Of a stretch of 64,000 nt of DNA, positions 54,080-64,000 are shown piece by piece. Source of the stretch: Cupriavidus necator A5-1 (GTDB lineage Bacteria; Pseudomonadota; Gammaproteobacteria; Burkholderiales; Burkholderiaceae); assembly GCF_000744095.1 (NCBI RefSeq), contig NZ_JQLI01000001.1, positions 2,046,001 to 2,110,000 of the forward strand, read 5' to 3'. The notes under the pieces are model-generated. The model worked only from the letters and a program-made list of their open reading frames with translations, searched no databases and was not told the DNA's origin. Numbering within the stretch: position 1 is the first letter of the stretch; the number at the start of each line of letters is the position of its first letter. The position numbers and the translations under genes are program-made.

Positions 54080-55054
54080 TCAATCGACCCTGGCGCCGCT
54101 CTTGCGCACCAGCTCGCCGAACTTGACGGTCTCCGTCGCGATCAGCTGCTGGAAGTCGCGCGCAGTGCCGCCCAGCGGATCGAACGAGAGCTTGTCCAGG
54201 TGCGCACGGAAAGCCGGATCCTTGATGACGGCGTTGACTTCGCGGTTCAGGCGCTCGATGGCCTCGGCAGGCGTGCCCGGCGCGGCCACCAGTCCCGCCC
54301 ATGCGGTCAGTTCGTAGCCCTTCAGGCCGGCCTCCGCCATGGTCGGCAGGTCCGGGAAGCGCGGCGAGCGCTTGCTCGACGTCACCGCCAGCGCGCGCAC
54401 GCGGTTGGACACCACGTAGGGCCCGATCGACGGCACGTTGTCGAACATCAGCTGCACGTTGTTGCCGACGAGATCCTGCAGCGCCGGCGTGCTGCCCTTG
54501 TAGGGCACGTGGGCGATGTTCAGGTTGGCCATGACCTTGAACAGCTCGCCGCCCAGGTGGCTGGTGGTGCCGTTGCCGGCCGACCCCATCGACAGCTTGC
54601 CCGGGTTGGCGCGGGCGTAGGCCACCAGTTCCTGCGTGGTCCTGACGGGCAGCGACGGGTTGACCGCAAGAATATTGAAGGTCGTGACCAGGCCGACGAT
54701 GGGCACCAGCTTGTCGGGGTCGTAGGGCAGCTTGCTGTAAAGGAAGCGGTTGGTCGACAGCGTGGCGTTGTTGCCGTAGCCGATGGTGTAGCCGTCCGCC
54801 GGTGCGGCCAGCAGGGCCTGCATGCCGATATTGCCGCCCGCGCCGGGCCGGTTCTCGACGATCACGGCCTGGCCGAGCCGCTTCGACAGCGCGTCGCCGA
54901 ACAGGCGCGCAACGATGTCCGGCGCGCCGCCCGGCGCGGTCGGTACGATCAGGCGCACCGGCTTCTCCGGCCACGCCGCCTGCGCCGCCACCGACGCCAA
55001 CAGCAGCGCGCCGAAGATCCCCGCGGCCAGGACTTGAATTGCTGACTTCCTCAT
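54080..55054 (-). CDS. Bug/TctC-family tripartite tricarboxylate transporter substrate-binding protein
   Basis: 324 residues: signal peptide (GIFGALLLASVAAQA) and a Bug fold: WPEKPVRLIVPTAPGGAPDI, VIVENRPGAGGNIGMQAL, GNGTTSHLGGELFKVMANL and HVPYKGSTPALQDLVGNNVQ. Bug proteins capture carboxylates, amides or amino-acid derivatives for TctAB-type carriers. No TctA or TctB gene is nearby, which is common in this group of bacteria. It precedes the D-aminoacylase gene and is divergent from the MBL gene. Confidence 0.9.
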   Translation of the reverse strand: MRKSAIQVLAAGIFGALLLASVAAQAAWPEKPVRLIVPTAPGGAPDIVARLFGDALSKRLGQAVIVENRPGAGGNIGMQALLAAPADGYTIGYGNNATLSTNRFLYSKLPYDPDKLVPIVGLVTTFNILAVNPSLPVRTTQELVAYARANPGKLSMGSAGNGTTSHLGGELFKVMANLNIAHVPYKGSTPALQDLVGNNVQLMFDNVPSIGPYVVSNRVRALAVTSSKRSPRFPDLPTMAEAGLKGYELTAWAGLVAAPGTPAEAIERLNREVNAVIKDPAFRAHLDKLSFDPLGGTARDFQQLIATETVKFGELVRKSGARVD

Positions 55055-55320
55055 GCTGACTCCCCTCGTCATCGTGGTGTAACTGTGGAGTTGAGTATCA
55101 GCGCGGGCCCGGCGCCGGCCTAGTGAAGTTTTGTGGTTGGATAATTTCCGTGGCGGAATGAATGCAGCGAGGGCCACACACCGCGCCGCCCTCCGGTGCG
55201 GTATCGCCGGCGGCGATGCCGGCGATCATTCCAATCGATTTGTGCGAGGCCGCTTCGGCCACCAGAATTCTCACAACACGCGACAGCCCGTCGTTCGCGG
55301 TCTACTTCGAGGCAAGCACA

Positions 55321-56334
55321 ATGAACACTCCCCGTTCCCCGTCGAAGCCCTCCCTGTGGCAGCGCGCGCTGCTCGTCGGTACCTTGCTCTGGTCGGTGGT
55401 TGCCATGCCGGTCCATGCCGCGGCGCCCCAGGTTGGCACCCAGGCACCCGGCTACTACCGGATGAAACTCGGCAAGTTCGAGATCACCGCACTGTCGGAC
55501 GGCACCGTCAACGTGCCGATCGGCAAGCTGCTCAAGCATGCATCGCACGACCACATTGCGTCGCTGCAGGCGCGCAGCTACCAGTCCACCGAGCCCGAGA
55601 CCTCGATCAACGCCTTCCTGATCAACACCGGCCAGCAGCTTGTGCTGGTCGATACCGGCGCGGGCAGCCTGTTGGGCCCCGGCGTCGGCGGCAAGCTGCC
55701 GGACAACATCCGTGCCGCCGGCTACCAGCCCGAGCAGATCGATGCGGTGCTGCTAACCCATATCCACGTCGATCACTCCGGCGGGCTGGCCGTCGACGGC
55801 AAGGCCGTGTTCCCGAACGCCGTGGTCTACGTCGACCGCCGCGATGCCGATTTCTGGCTCAACCCTGCCAACGCCGCGAAGGCGGCATCCGGCCAGCGGC
55901 ATAACTTCGCGCAATCGGAGGCGGTGTTCGCGCCCTACCTGAAGGCCGGCAAGGTCCGGCCCTTCGACGGTGAGCAGGAGCTGTTCCCCGGCATCCGCCC
56001 CGTGCGCATGCCGGGCCATACCCCGGGGCACGCGTTCTACGAGATCAGCAGCGAGGGACAGCGCCTGCAACTGTGGGGCGACACCATCCACGCGCAGCAC
56101 GTGCAGTTTCCGGAGCCGGGCGTCGCGATCGATTTCGATGTGGATGCCACCGCCGCGGTGAAGATGCGCAAGCGGGCGATGGCCGATGCCGCGGCCAAGG
56201 GCTATTGGGTGGGCGCTGCGCATATCTCGTTCCCGGGCCTCGGGCATGTGCAGCGCCAGGGCAAGGGCTATGCATGGGTGCCGGCCGAGTACAGCATGGG
56301 ACGAGACAAGGCGGCGGCGAGCGCGTCGCACTGA
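55321..56334 (+). CDS. Exported metallo-beta-lactamase fold hydrolase
   Basis: 337 residues with a signal peptide (LLVGTLLWSVVAMPVHA). The zinc motif THIHVDHSGG (H147, H149, D151, H152) is followed by GHTPGHAFYEISSEG and LWGDTIHAQHVQFPE, completing the MBL metal site. The architecture matches quorum-quenching lactonase or other generic MBL hydrolases in the periplasm. The catalase gene follows by 185 bp on the same strand. The substrate is unknown. Confidence 0.85.
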   Translation: MNTPRSPSKPSLWQRALLVGTLLWSVVAMPVHAAAPQVGTQAPGYYRMKLGKFEITALSDGTVNVPIGKLLKHASHDHIASLQARSYQSTEPETSINAFLINTGQQLVLVDTGAGSLLGPGVGGKLPDNIRAAGYQPEQIDAVLLTHIHVDHSGGLAVDGKAVFPNAVVYVDRRDADFWLNPANAAKAASGQRHNFAQSEAVFAPYLKAGKVRPFDGEQELFPGIRPVRMPGHTPGHAFYEISSEGQRLQLWGDTIHAQHVQFPEPGVAIDFDVDATAAVKMRKRAMADAAAKGYWVGAAHISFPGLGHVQRQGKGYAWVPAEYSMGRDKAAASASH

Positions 56335-56519
56335 TGCCGTCAGCGCGCCCATATTCCTGCAAAGGGCGCACATTTGGCGAATTTGCCTTGGCAGGCCCGG
56401 CATTTGCTGTCTGTTGTTTGTCCTTGTTATCACAAAAAAATAAACAATAGAAATTGACTAGCAAGTCGATAGCAAGCGGACCCAGGCCCGTCCAAACAAC
56501 CAGCGCAAAGGAGTTCGAT

Positions 56520-58667
56520 ATGCCCAATGACAAGGCAAAGCCAAAGGCAGCAAAGGCAAACGGCAAGGCAGGCAACAAGGCGGCAGGCAAGGGCACGTCA
56601 GCCGCCCCGGCAGGCTATGGCGACGCGCAGCGTGGCAATGCAGGCGAATTGCACCAGCGGGCCGGCGGCAGCCATTCCCCGCTGACCACAAATCAGGGCA
56701 TTCCCATTACGGACAACCAGAATTCGCTCAAGGCCAATCCGCGCGGTCCGACCTTGCTCGAAGATTTCATTCTCCGTGAAAAAATTACACATTTCGACCA
56801 CGAGCGTATCCCGGAACGGATCGTCCATGCACGCGGCACCGCGGCCCACGGCTACTTCGAGCTGACGGATTCGCTGGCGCAGTTCACCACCGCAAAGATC
56901 CTGACCGAGGTTGGTGTGAAGACACCGGTGTTCGCGCGCTTCTCCACGGTTGCCGGCGGCGCGGGCTCGGTCGACACCCCGCGCGACGTGCGCGGCTTCG
57001 CGGTCAAGTTCTATACCAAAGAGGGCAACTGGGACCTGGTCGGCAACAACATCCCGGTGTTCTTTATCCAGGATGCGATCAAGTTCCCCGACGTGGTCCA
57101 CGCGGTCAAGATGGAGCCCGACCGCGGCTTCCCGCAAGCGGCGAGCGCGCACGACACCTTCTGGGACTTCATCTCTCTCTCGCCCGAATCGATGCACATG
57201 GTGATGTGGATCATGTCGGACCGCACCATCCCGCGTTCGCTGCGCATGATCGAAGGCTTCGGCGTGCACAGCTTCCGGCTGCTCGACGACCAGGGCAACT
57301 CCACCTTCGTGAAGTTCCACTGGCGCCCGAAGCTGGGCCTGCAGTCCACCGTCTGGGACGAGGCCGTCAAGATCGCCGGCGCGGATCCGGACTTCCATCG
57401 CCGCGACATGTTCAATGCGATCCAGTCAGGCAATTTCCCGGAATGGGAGCTGGGCGTGCAACTCTTTACGGAAGATGATGCGGCGAAGTTCCCGTTCGAC
57501 CATCTCGACGCCACCAAGATCATCCCGGAAGAGACGGTGCCGCTGAAGATCATCGGCCGCATGGTGCTGGACCGCTGGCCCGACAACTTCTTCGCCGAGA
57601 CCGAGCAGGTGGCGTTCTGCCCGGCCAATATCGTGCCGGGGCTCGATTTCTCCAACGATCCGCTGCTGCTGGGGCGCCTGTTCTCCTACCTCGACACGCA
57701 ACTGCTGCGACTGGGCGGGCCCAACTTCAACCAGATCCCGGTCAATGCGCCCAAATGCCCGTTCGCCAACCACCAGCGCGACGGCCATATGCAGATGGAG
57801 CAGCCCAAGGGGCGCGTGGCGTACGAGCCGAACTCACTCTCCGACGACTCGCCGCGCGAGGCCCCGGACCTCGGCTTCCGCAGCGCGCAGGTGCCGGGGC
57901 AGGGCGACAAGGGCCGCATCCGCGCCGAGCGCTTTGCCGACCACTACAGCCAGGCGCGCCTGTTCTTCCGCAGCCAGACCCGCCCCGAGCAGGCGCATAT
58001 CGCGTCGGCGCTGGTGTTCGAGCTGTCCAAGGTCGAGCACGTGCATGTGCGCGAGCGCATGGTCGGCCATTTGCGCAATATCGACGAAGACCTGGGCCGC
58101 CGCGTGGCCGATGGCCTGGCGCTGGATAACCTGCCCGACCCGCTGCCCCCCGCCGCACCGGTGCAGGACATGCCGCCGTCCGCAGCGCTGCAGATCATCG
58201 GCCGGATGAAAGACACGCTGGAAGGGCGCGCGGTCGGCATCCTGGTCTCCGACGGTTCCGATGGCGCCACGGTGGAAGCGATCCGGAAGGCCGTCACCGA
58301 CGCCGGTGCCACGGTGAAGATCGTCGCACCCAGGGTGGGTGGGGCAACGCTGGCCGATGGCTCGAAGCTGCCGGCGGACGGGCAGCTTGCGGGGACGCCT
58401 TCAGTCATGTTCGATGCGGTGGCCGTGGTGCTGTCCGAAGACGGCGCGGCACGGCTGGCGCAGGAAAGCGCCGCGCTCGACTTCGTCAACTTCGCCTACG
58501 CGCACCTGAAGGCGATCGCGGTCGATGCCGGCGGCGATGTGTTGCTGACCCAGGCCAACTTGAGGCCTGACAATGGGGTGGTGCCGGCCAGCAATACCGC
58601 GCGCTTTATCGCGGCGGCGAAGACGCGGCAGTGGGAGCGGGAGCCGCAGTTGAGGATGCTGGCGTAG
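56520..58667 (+). CDS. katE: Large-subunit catalase (HPII/KatE type)
   Basis: 715 residues. The N-terminus is Lys/Ala-rich and disordered ([20 protein letters not shown]). The heme core has the catalytic His ([13 protein letters not shown]), the Asn segment ([18 protein letters not shown]) and the proximal Tyr ([20 protein letters not shown]). The C-terminal 150 residues form the flavodoxin-like domain of clade II catalases ([20 protein letters not shown]). It removes H2O2 and is usually a stationary-phase or stress enzyme. AAAGGAG precedes the start. The upstream stretch (56400-56460) is visibly AT-rich. Confidence 0.95.
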   Translation: MPNDKAKPKAAKANGKAGNKAAGKGTSAAPAGYGDAQRGNAGELHQRAGGSHSPLTTNQGIPITDNQNSLKANPRGPTLLEDFILREKITHFDHERIPERIVHARGTAAHGYFELTDSLAQFTTAKILTEVGVKTPVFARFSTVAGGAGSVDTPRDVRGFAVKFYTKEGNWDLVGNNIPVFFIQDAIKFPDVVHAVKMEPDRGFPQAASAHDTFWDFISLSPESMHMVMWIMSDRTIPRSLRMIEGFGVHSFRLLDDQGNSTFVKFHWRPKLGLQSTVWDEAVKIAGADPDFHRRDMFNAIQSGNFPEWELGVQLFTEDDAAKFPFDHLDATKIIPEETVPLKIIGRMVLDRWPDNFFAETEQVAFCPANIVPGLDFSNDPLLLGRLFSYLDTQLLRLGGPNFNQIPVNAPKCPFANHQRDGHMQMEQPKGRVAYEPNSLSDDSPREAPDLGFRSAQVPGQGDKGRIRAERFADHYSQARLFFRSQTRPEQAHIASALVFELSKVEHVHVRERMVGHLRNIDEDLGRRVADGLALDNLPDPLPPAAPVQDMPPSAALQIIGRMKDTLEGRAVGILVSDGSDGATVEAIRKAVTDAGATVKIVAPRVGGATLADGSKLPADGQLAGTPSVMFDAVAVVLSEDGAARLAQESAALDFVNFAYAHLKAIAVDAGGDVLLTQANLRPDNGVVPASNTARFIAAAKTRQWEREPQLRMLA

Positions 58668-58954
58668 GAAGCGGGTGGTGGCATCACGGCGGCCCGGCAC
58701 ATGCCGCACGGCGCCGCCCGATGACGCTGCGCGCTGTCGGGGGTGGGAAGGCTGCCGCCCCCGGCGTTAGCGCCCGCCGCAAGTCCCAGGCAACGCCTGT
58801 GGGTGGGCTAGTCTGCACATGGCCCTGCGCAGTCTCCCCTGACCCAGCGAGTACGAACGCGTCAATCTCGTTTACCCCGAGAATGGCAGCGCTTGCAGCC
58901 TGTGAAATATCACACTACTATCACTGCTACTTCAGATGCTTTCCGGAATGACCC

Positions 58955-59653
58955 GTGGCTAAATCCATTCGGCTGGTAGAAACAGATGGCATGCGTAGCC
59001 CCGCGCAGACCGCAACCCAGAGCGGGGCGGCCATGCGCGACCTCGCCTATGTCGAGATCAAGCGCCGCATCATCTCGTGCGAGTTTCGCCCCGGCGAGCC
59101 GCTGAACGAAGCCCAGGTGGCCAGCATGCTCGGCCTGGGCCGCACGCCGGTACACCAGGCGCTGCACCGGCTGGAAGTGGAGGGCCTGGTGTCGATCCTG
59201 CCGCGCAAGGGCGTGCTGGTGACGCCGCTGTCGCTCAACGAGGTGCTCGACATGATCGAGGTGCGCGCGACCAACGAGGTCCTGTGCGCCAAGCTCGCCT
59301 GCGAGCGCGGCCACGAGAGCGATTTCAAGGCCATGCGCGATATCGTCGACCGCTCGCCCCCGCTGATCGCGCGGCGCGACATCCCCGCGCTGGCGTCGCT
59401 GGACCTGAAGTTCCATACGGCGATGTCGGCCGCCTCGCGCAACCGCGTGCTGGCCGAGCTGCTGCGCGGCCTGCATGAGAAGCAGGCGCGCTTCTGGTTC
59501 CTGTCGCTGTCCGATCCGCAGCATCTCGAGAACGTGTACCAGGAACACCTCGAGATCATCGACGCGCTGGAACGCCGCGACGTGCCGGCCGTGTGCGAGG
59601 CCGTGCGCCAGCATATCGACGAATTCCGCAAGAACATCATCAGGACGCTCTGA
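58955..59653 (+). CDS. GntR/FCD-family transcriptional regulator
   Basis: 232 residues from a GTG; an ATG at 58991 is an alternative. It has a winged helix (AYVEIKRRIISCEFRPGEPL, ASMLGLGRTPVHQALHRLEV) and an FCD domain (DLKFHTAMSAASRNRVLAEL, QEHLEIIDALERRDVPAVCE). It is followed on the same strand by DUF2848, amidase and MFS genes, which it probably controls in response to their substrate. Confidence 0.9.
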   Translation: MAKSIRLVETDGMRSPAQTATQSGAAMRDLAYVEIKRRIISCEFRPGEPLNEAQVASMLGLGRTPVHQALHRLEVEGLVSILPRKGVLVTPLSLNEVLDMIEVRATNEVLCAKLACERGHESDFKAMRDIVDRSPPLIARRDIPALASLDLKFHTAMSAASRNRVLAELLRGLHEKQARFWFLSLSDPQHLENVYQEHLEIIDALERRDVPAVCEAVRQHIDEFRKNIIRTL

Positions 59654-59704
59654 CCTTCTGAGCCCGGCTTGACCCGCTTTTTCCCTGTAACAAGGTAGTA
59701 CGCA

Positions 59705-60378
59705 ATGCCGACACTGTATTTCCAAGTCGCCGGCGGGGGTGAACTCGCCCTCGATCTCCAGCGCCTCATCATTGCCGGGTGGACCGGCCGCGACAAGGAC
59801 GCCGTCCAGCACCACATCGACGAGCTCCAGGCGATCGGCGTGAAGCCGCCCGCCACGGTGCCGTGCTTCTATCCGCTGGCCGCGTCGCTGCTGACCACGG
59901 CCGACGAGCTGGAGGTGCCGCGCGCCGATTCTTCCGGTGAGACAGAGTTTGTGCTGCTGCAGGCAGAGGACGCGCTGTATATCGGCATCGGCTCGGACCA
60001 TACCGACCGCAAGGTCGAGGCCTACGACGTCACCGTGTCCAAGCAGATGTGTGCCAAGCCCCTCGGCCGCCAGGTGTGGCGCTTCGACGAGGTGGCCAAC
60101 CACTGGGACAGCCTGGAGATGCGCTGCTGGCGCGTGCGCGATGGCCAGCGCGCGCTGTACCAGGAGGGCAAGGTCACGCGTCTGCTCGATCCGCGCGACC
60201 TGGTCGAGCGGCTGACCGGTGAAGCCACGCTGCCGCCCGGCACCGCGATGTTCTGCGGCACGCAGGCGGTGATCGGCGAACTGGGCCACGGCGATGCCTT
60301 CGAGGTGGAGCTGCACGACCCCGTGCGCAACCGCACGCTGCGCCATGCGTACCGCGTGCAGAGCCTGGCGGTGGCCGA

Positions 60379-60382
<4 letters not shown>
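59705..60382 (+). CDS. DUF2848 family protein
   Basis: 225 residues. Segments LIIAGWTGRDKDAVQHHIDE, LQAIGVKPPATVPCFYPLAA, ETEFVLLQAEDALYIGIGSD, KQMCAKPLGRQVWRF and GTAMFCGTQAVIGELG are typical of DUF2848, a family usually found with amidases and thought to share a fumarylacetoacetase-like fold. Its stop overlaps the amidase start by 4 bp (ATGA), so they are translationally coupled. The function is unknown. Confidence 0.85.
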
Positions 60383-61701
<1,319 letters not shown>

Positions 61702-61855
61702 CGGCCATGCGGTGGCGCAGGCGTTAGCGAACGGGCGACGGTCCCGGTCTCGTTCCCCGCGGCTCCGCTCAGCCATCCCACTCCGGCACAGCCTGAGCCA
61801 GAGGGCCCCGCCAACGCAGCGGGGCCCCGCCCAACCTACCCAAGGAGAATCACTG

Positions 61856-63181
61856 ATGTCTTCCGTGATGACTGGCGCCCCGCGCGCCCTGGAGAACCTG
61901 CCGCCGGCAGAAGTTGCCCAGCAATGCAATGTGGCGTACCGAAAGATCACTGTGCGCCTGATTCCGTTCCTGGTCCTGTTGTTCGTCCTGGCCTGGATCG
62001 ACCGCGTCAACGTGGGCTTCGCCAAGCTGCAGATGCTGCAGGACCTGCAGTTCAGCGAGGCCGTCTATGGCCTGGGCGCGGGCATCTTCTTCCTCGGCTA
62101 CTTCCTGTTCGAGGTGCCGAGCAACCTGCTGCTGGAGAAGATCGGCGCGCGCAAGACGCTGGCGCGGATCACCATCCTGTGGGGCCTGGCGTCGATGGCG
62201 ATGATCTTCGTCAAGACCCCCATGCAGTTCTATTCGCTGCGTTTCCTGCTGGGCATCTTCGAGGCCGGCTTCTTTCCCGGCGTGGTGCTCTACCTGACGT
62301 ACTGGTTCCCGGCGGCGCGCCGCGCGCGCATCAACGGGTTGTTCATGACCTCGTTCGCCATCGCCGGCGTGATCGGCGGCCCGCTGGCGGGCTTGATCAT
62401 GACCACCATGGGCGGCGTGGAGGGGCTCGCCAACTGGCAATGGCTGTTTGTGCTGGAGGGCATTCCGTCAGTGCTGGCCGGCATTGCCGTGCTGACGTAC
62501 CTGCCCGAGCGGCCGGCCAGCGCGCGCTGGCTCACGGCTGAAGAGCAGCAGCTGGTGACGCAGGCCGTGGAAGCCGAGGCACGCGACCCGGCCAAGCATT
62601 CGGCGCTGCGCGACGCCTTTGCCAATGCGCGCGTCTGGATCTGCGCCGCGATCTACTTCTGCGTGGTCAGCGGCAACGCCACCATCGCGTTCTGGTCGCC
62701 GTCGATCATCAAGGAGCTGGGCGTGCAGGGCAACCTGCGCATCGGCCTGATATCGGCAATTCCGTTTATCGCGGGCACCATCGCCATGGTGCTCAACGGC
62801 ATCCACTCGGACCGCTCGGGCGAGCGCCGCATGCACTGCGCGATGGCGACGCTGTTGGCGGCTGTGGGGCTGACACTGACCGGCCTGTGGCTGCACAGCG
62901 CGCTGCTGGCGCTGGCCGCGCTGACGGTGGCCTCGGTCGGCATCCTGGCCGCGTTCCCGGTGTTCTGGTCGCTGCCGTCGGCGTTCCTGGCCGGTACCGC
63001 CGCGGCGGGCGGTATCGCGCTGATCAATTCCGTGGGCAACCTGGCGGGCTTTGTCGCACCCTATGTGATCGGCTGGTTCAAGACCAACACCGGGCAGCTG
63101 TCTTCGGGCCTGTACTTCGTGGCCTTCCTCGAAGCCTGCGCCACCGTCCTGATCCTGGCCGGCGTGCGCCGCAGCCGCTGA
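61856..63181 (+). CDS. MFS transporter, anion:cation symporter (ACS) family
   Basis: 441 residues, twelve membrane segments. The ACS hallmarks are present: FVLAWIDRVNVGFAKLQM, YGLGAGIFFLGYFLFEVPSN and LLGIFEAGFFPGVVLYLTYW. ACS carriers import organic anions such as phthalate, glucarate or tartrate. It closes the GntR-DUF2848-amidase cluster and likely imports the amide or its acid. AAGGAG precedes the ATG at 61856. Confidence 0.9.
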   Translation: MSSVMTGAPRALENLPPAEVAQQCNVAYRKITVRLIPFLVLLFVLAWIDRVNVGFAKLQMLQDLQFSEAVYGLGAGIFFLGYFLFEVPSNLLLEKIGARKTLARITILWGLASMAMIFVKTPMQFYSLRFLLGIFEAGFFPGVVLYLTYWFPAARRARINGLFMTSFAIAGVIGGPLAGLIMTTMGGVEGLANWQWLFVLEGIPSVLAGIAVLTYLPERPASARWLTAEEQQLVTQAVEAEARDPAKHSALRDAFANARVWICAAIYFCVVSGNATIAFWSPSIIKELGVQGNLRIGLISAIPFIAGTIAMVLNGIHSDRSGERRMHCAMATLLAAVGLTLTGLWLHSALLALAALTVASVGILAAFPVFWSLPSAFLAGTAAAGGIALINSVGNLAGFVAPYVIGWFKTNTGQLSSGLYFVAFLEACATVLILAGVRRSR

Positions 63182-63515
63182 GCGCGGCCGGGCACGGAAG
63201 CGGCGTGGCGTGCCTGGCACGCGCGCCGCGCTTGCTGCTGCTCGATCACACGCTGCGCAATGTGGCCATCCCGCAGCATGAAGTCATAGGTGGGAAGACC
63301 TCCGGCGGCCGACAGGCGCGACGCCACCAGATGCGGCGTGAAGCCTTGGGCACGCCGTGGCCCTTGCCATGCGCTTTCGCCGCCCCTTGCAGGCTCCTGC
63401 GTCAGGACGCTGACGTTTCGATTACCAATTTGTCATTCCTGACCCGGAGGTCAGGCGTTATGCTTTTCGGGGCGGTGCCGCGACACCGGCCGCACAGAAC
63501 CGTACCCGAAAGACG
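63182..63515. other. Upstream region of the metal-type response regulator
   Basis: No gene is seen. The region carries an imperfect palindrome at 63421-63436, listed separately, and AT-rich sequence just before the regulator start. Confidence 0.4.
63421..63436. promoter_or_regulatory. Candidate CopR/HprR-type operator
   Basis: ATTACCAATTTGTCAT is an imperfect palindrome (12 of 16 positions symmetric) of the same shape as copper/peroxide regulator boxes (ATTAC-N6-GTAAT). It lies 79 bp before the response-regulator start and suggests autoregulation. Confidence 0.5.
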
Positions 63516-64000
63516 ATGAAGATCCTGGTAATCGAAGACGAGCCCAAGACCGCCGAATACCTGCGCAAGGGCCTGACCGAATCCGCGTTTGTGGTGGACC
63601 TGGCCGTCACCGGCGCCGACGGCCTGCATTGCGCCACCGAGAATCAGTACGACCTCATCATCCTCGACGTGATGCTGCCCAGCATGGACGGCTGGCAGGT
63701 GCTGCGCCAGTTGCGCGAGCGCAAGCAGACCCCGGTGATGTTCCTGACCGCCCGCGACGAGGTCGAGGACCGCGTCCGTGGCCTGGAGCTGGGTGCCGAT
63801 GACTACCTCGCCAAGCCGTTCGCCTTTGTCGAGCTGCTGGCGCGCGTGCGCACGCTGTTGCGCCGGGGCCCGCCGCGCGAGGCCGAGCGCATCGAGATCG
63901 ACGACCTTGAGATCGACCTGATCCGCCATCGCGTCGCGCGCGCCGGGCAGCGCATCGACCTGACCCCGCGCGAGTTTGCGCTCTTGCACTTTCTTGCGCG
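63516..64000 (+). CDS. OmpR-family heavy-metal response regulator (CopR/IrlR/CzcR type), cut by window end
   Basis: The first 161 residues are visible: receiver domain [20 protein letters not shown] with phosphoacceptor D51 in [20 protein letters not shown], Lys in [20 protein letters not shown], then the start of the winged helix ([14 protein letters not shown]). [14 protein letters not shown] is typical of the heavy-metal response-regulator group, which usually responds to copper, zinc or cobalt through an adjacent kinase. The rest of the gene and any kinase lie beyond the window. Confidence 0.85.
   Translation, partial: MKILVIEDEPKTAEYLRKGLTESAFVVDLAVTGADGLHCATENQYDLIILDVMLPSMDGWQVLRQLRERKQTPVMFLTARDEVEDRVRGLELGADDYLAKPFAFVELLARVRTLLRRGPPREAERIEIDDLEIDLIRHRVARAGQRIDLTPREFALLHFLA

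Overview
The window is high-GC DNA from a beta-proteobacterium, most likely Cupriavidus or a close Burkholderiaceae relative. The pointers are a phasin beside an acetoacetyl-CoA reductase, many LysR, GntR/FCD and Bug-type solute-binding proteins, a PE-Lig-Pol LigD and a CopR/IrlR-type metal regulator. The mix of catabolic islands, orphan transport proteins and insertion-sequence debris suggests a secondary replicon or accessory chromosomal region. No rRNA, tRNA or CRISPR array was seen.

Layout. 1-9.6 kb is a decayed mobile region: an IS91 transposase end, a mosaic of IS110, IS30 and IS3 fragments, an IS110 C-terminal remnant, a broken regulator and an AraC remnant. Among these lie intact genes for an M28 peptidase, a Mth938-like protein, a GYD protein, an acyltransferase and a periplasmic Cache protein. 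9.6-14.5 kb has a truncated LysR gene divergent from an OYE, pirin and isochorismatase-like hydrolase operon, then an FAD monooxygenase and a frameshifted ABM gene. 14.5-17.6 kb has a broken DUF3175 gene and LigD; an intact, nearly identical DUF3175 copy lies at 28.9 kb. 18-25.3 kb is a GntR-controlled 5-oxoproline/D-glutamate-type cluster (MFS, PxpA, DUF1445, fused PxpB-PxpC, biotin carboxylase-BCCP) with two matched operator palindromes. 25.9-30.1 kb has a phasin, PhaB, class I aldolase and DoxX. 30.4 kb has an AT-richer gene fusing a ClpP-like protease to an LprI domain.

31.7-35.1 kb is a LysR, CoA-transferase and acyl-CoA dehydrogenase unit. 35.1-41.8 kb holds an epoxide hydrolase and cupin operon, a DipZ-like CcdA-thioredoxin protein, an OmpR-type two-component system and a small exported protein with DPFTDGAR repeats. 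One 18-bp direct-repeat motif recurs upstream of the cupin, dipZ/regulator and repeat-protein genes, which suggests an undescribed regulon. 41.9-48.8 kb has a cyclic-nucleotide-binding, TrxR-like flavoprotein without CxxC, an MFS transporter, a nucleotidyl cyclase with an FHA domain, a lipoprotein, a trypsin-fold protein with all three catalytic residues replaced, and a VOC protein. 48.9-63.2 kb holds transport and amide-hydrolysis islands (SBP, amidase, LysR, D-aminoacylase, Bug protein; GntR, DUF2848, amidase, MFS), an MBL hydrolase and an HPII-type catalase. The window ends inside a metal-type response regulator gene.

All calls come from reading translations and DNA by eye. No database search was run, so family names reflect recognised motifs and substrates are mostly unknown.
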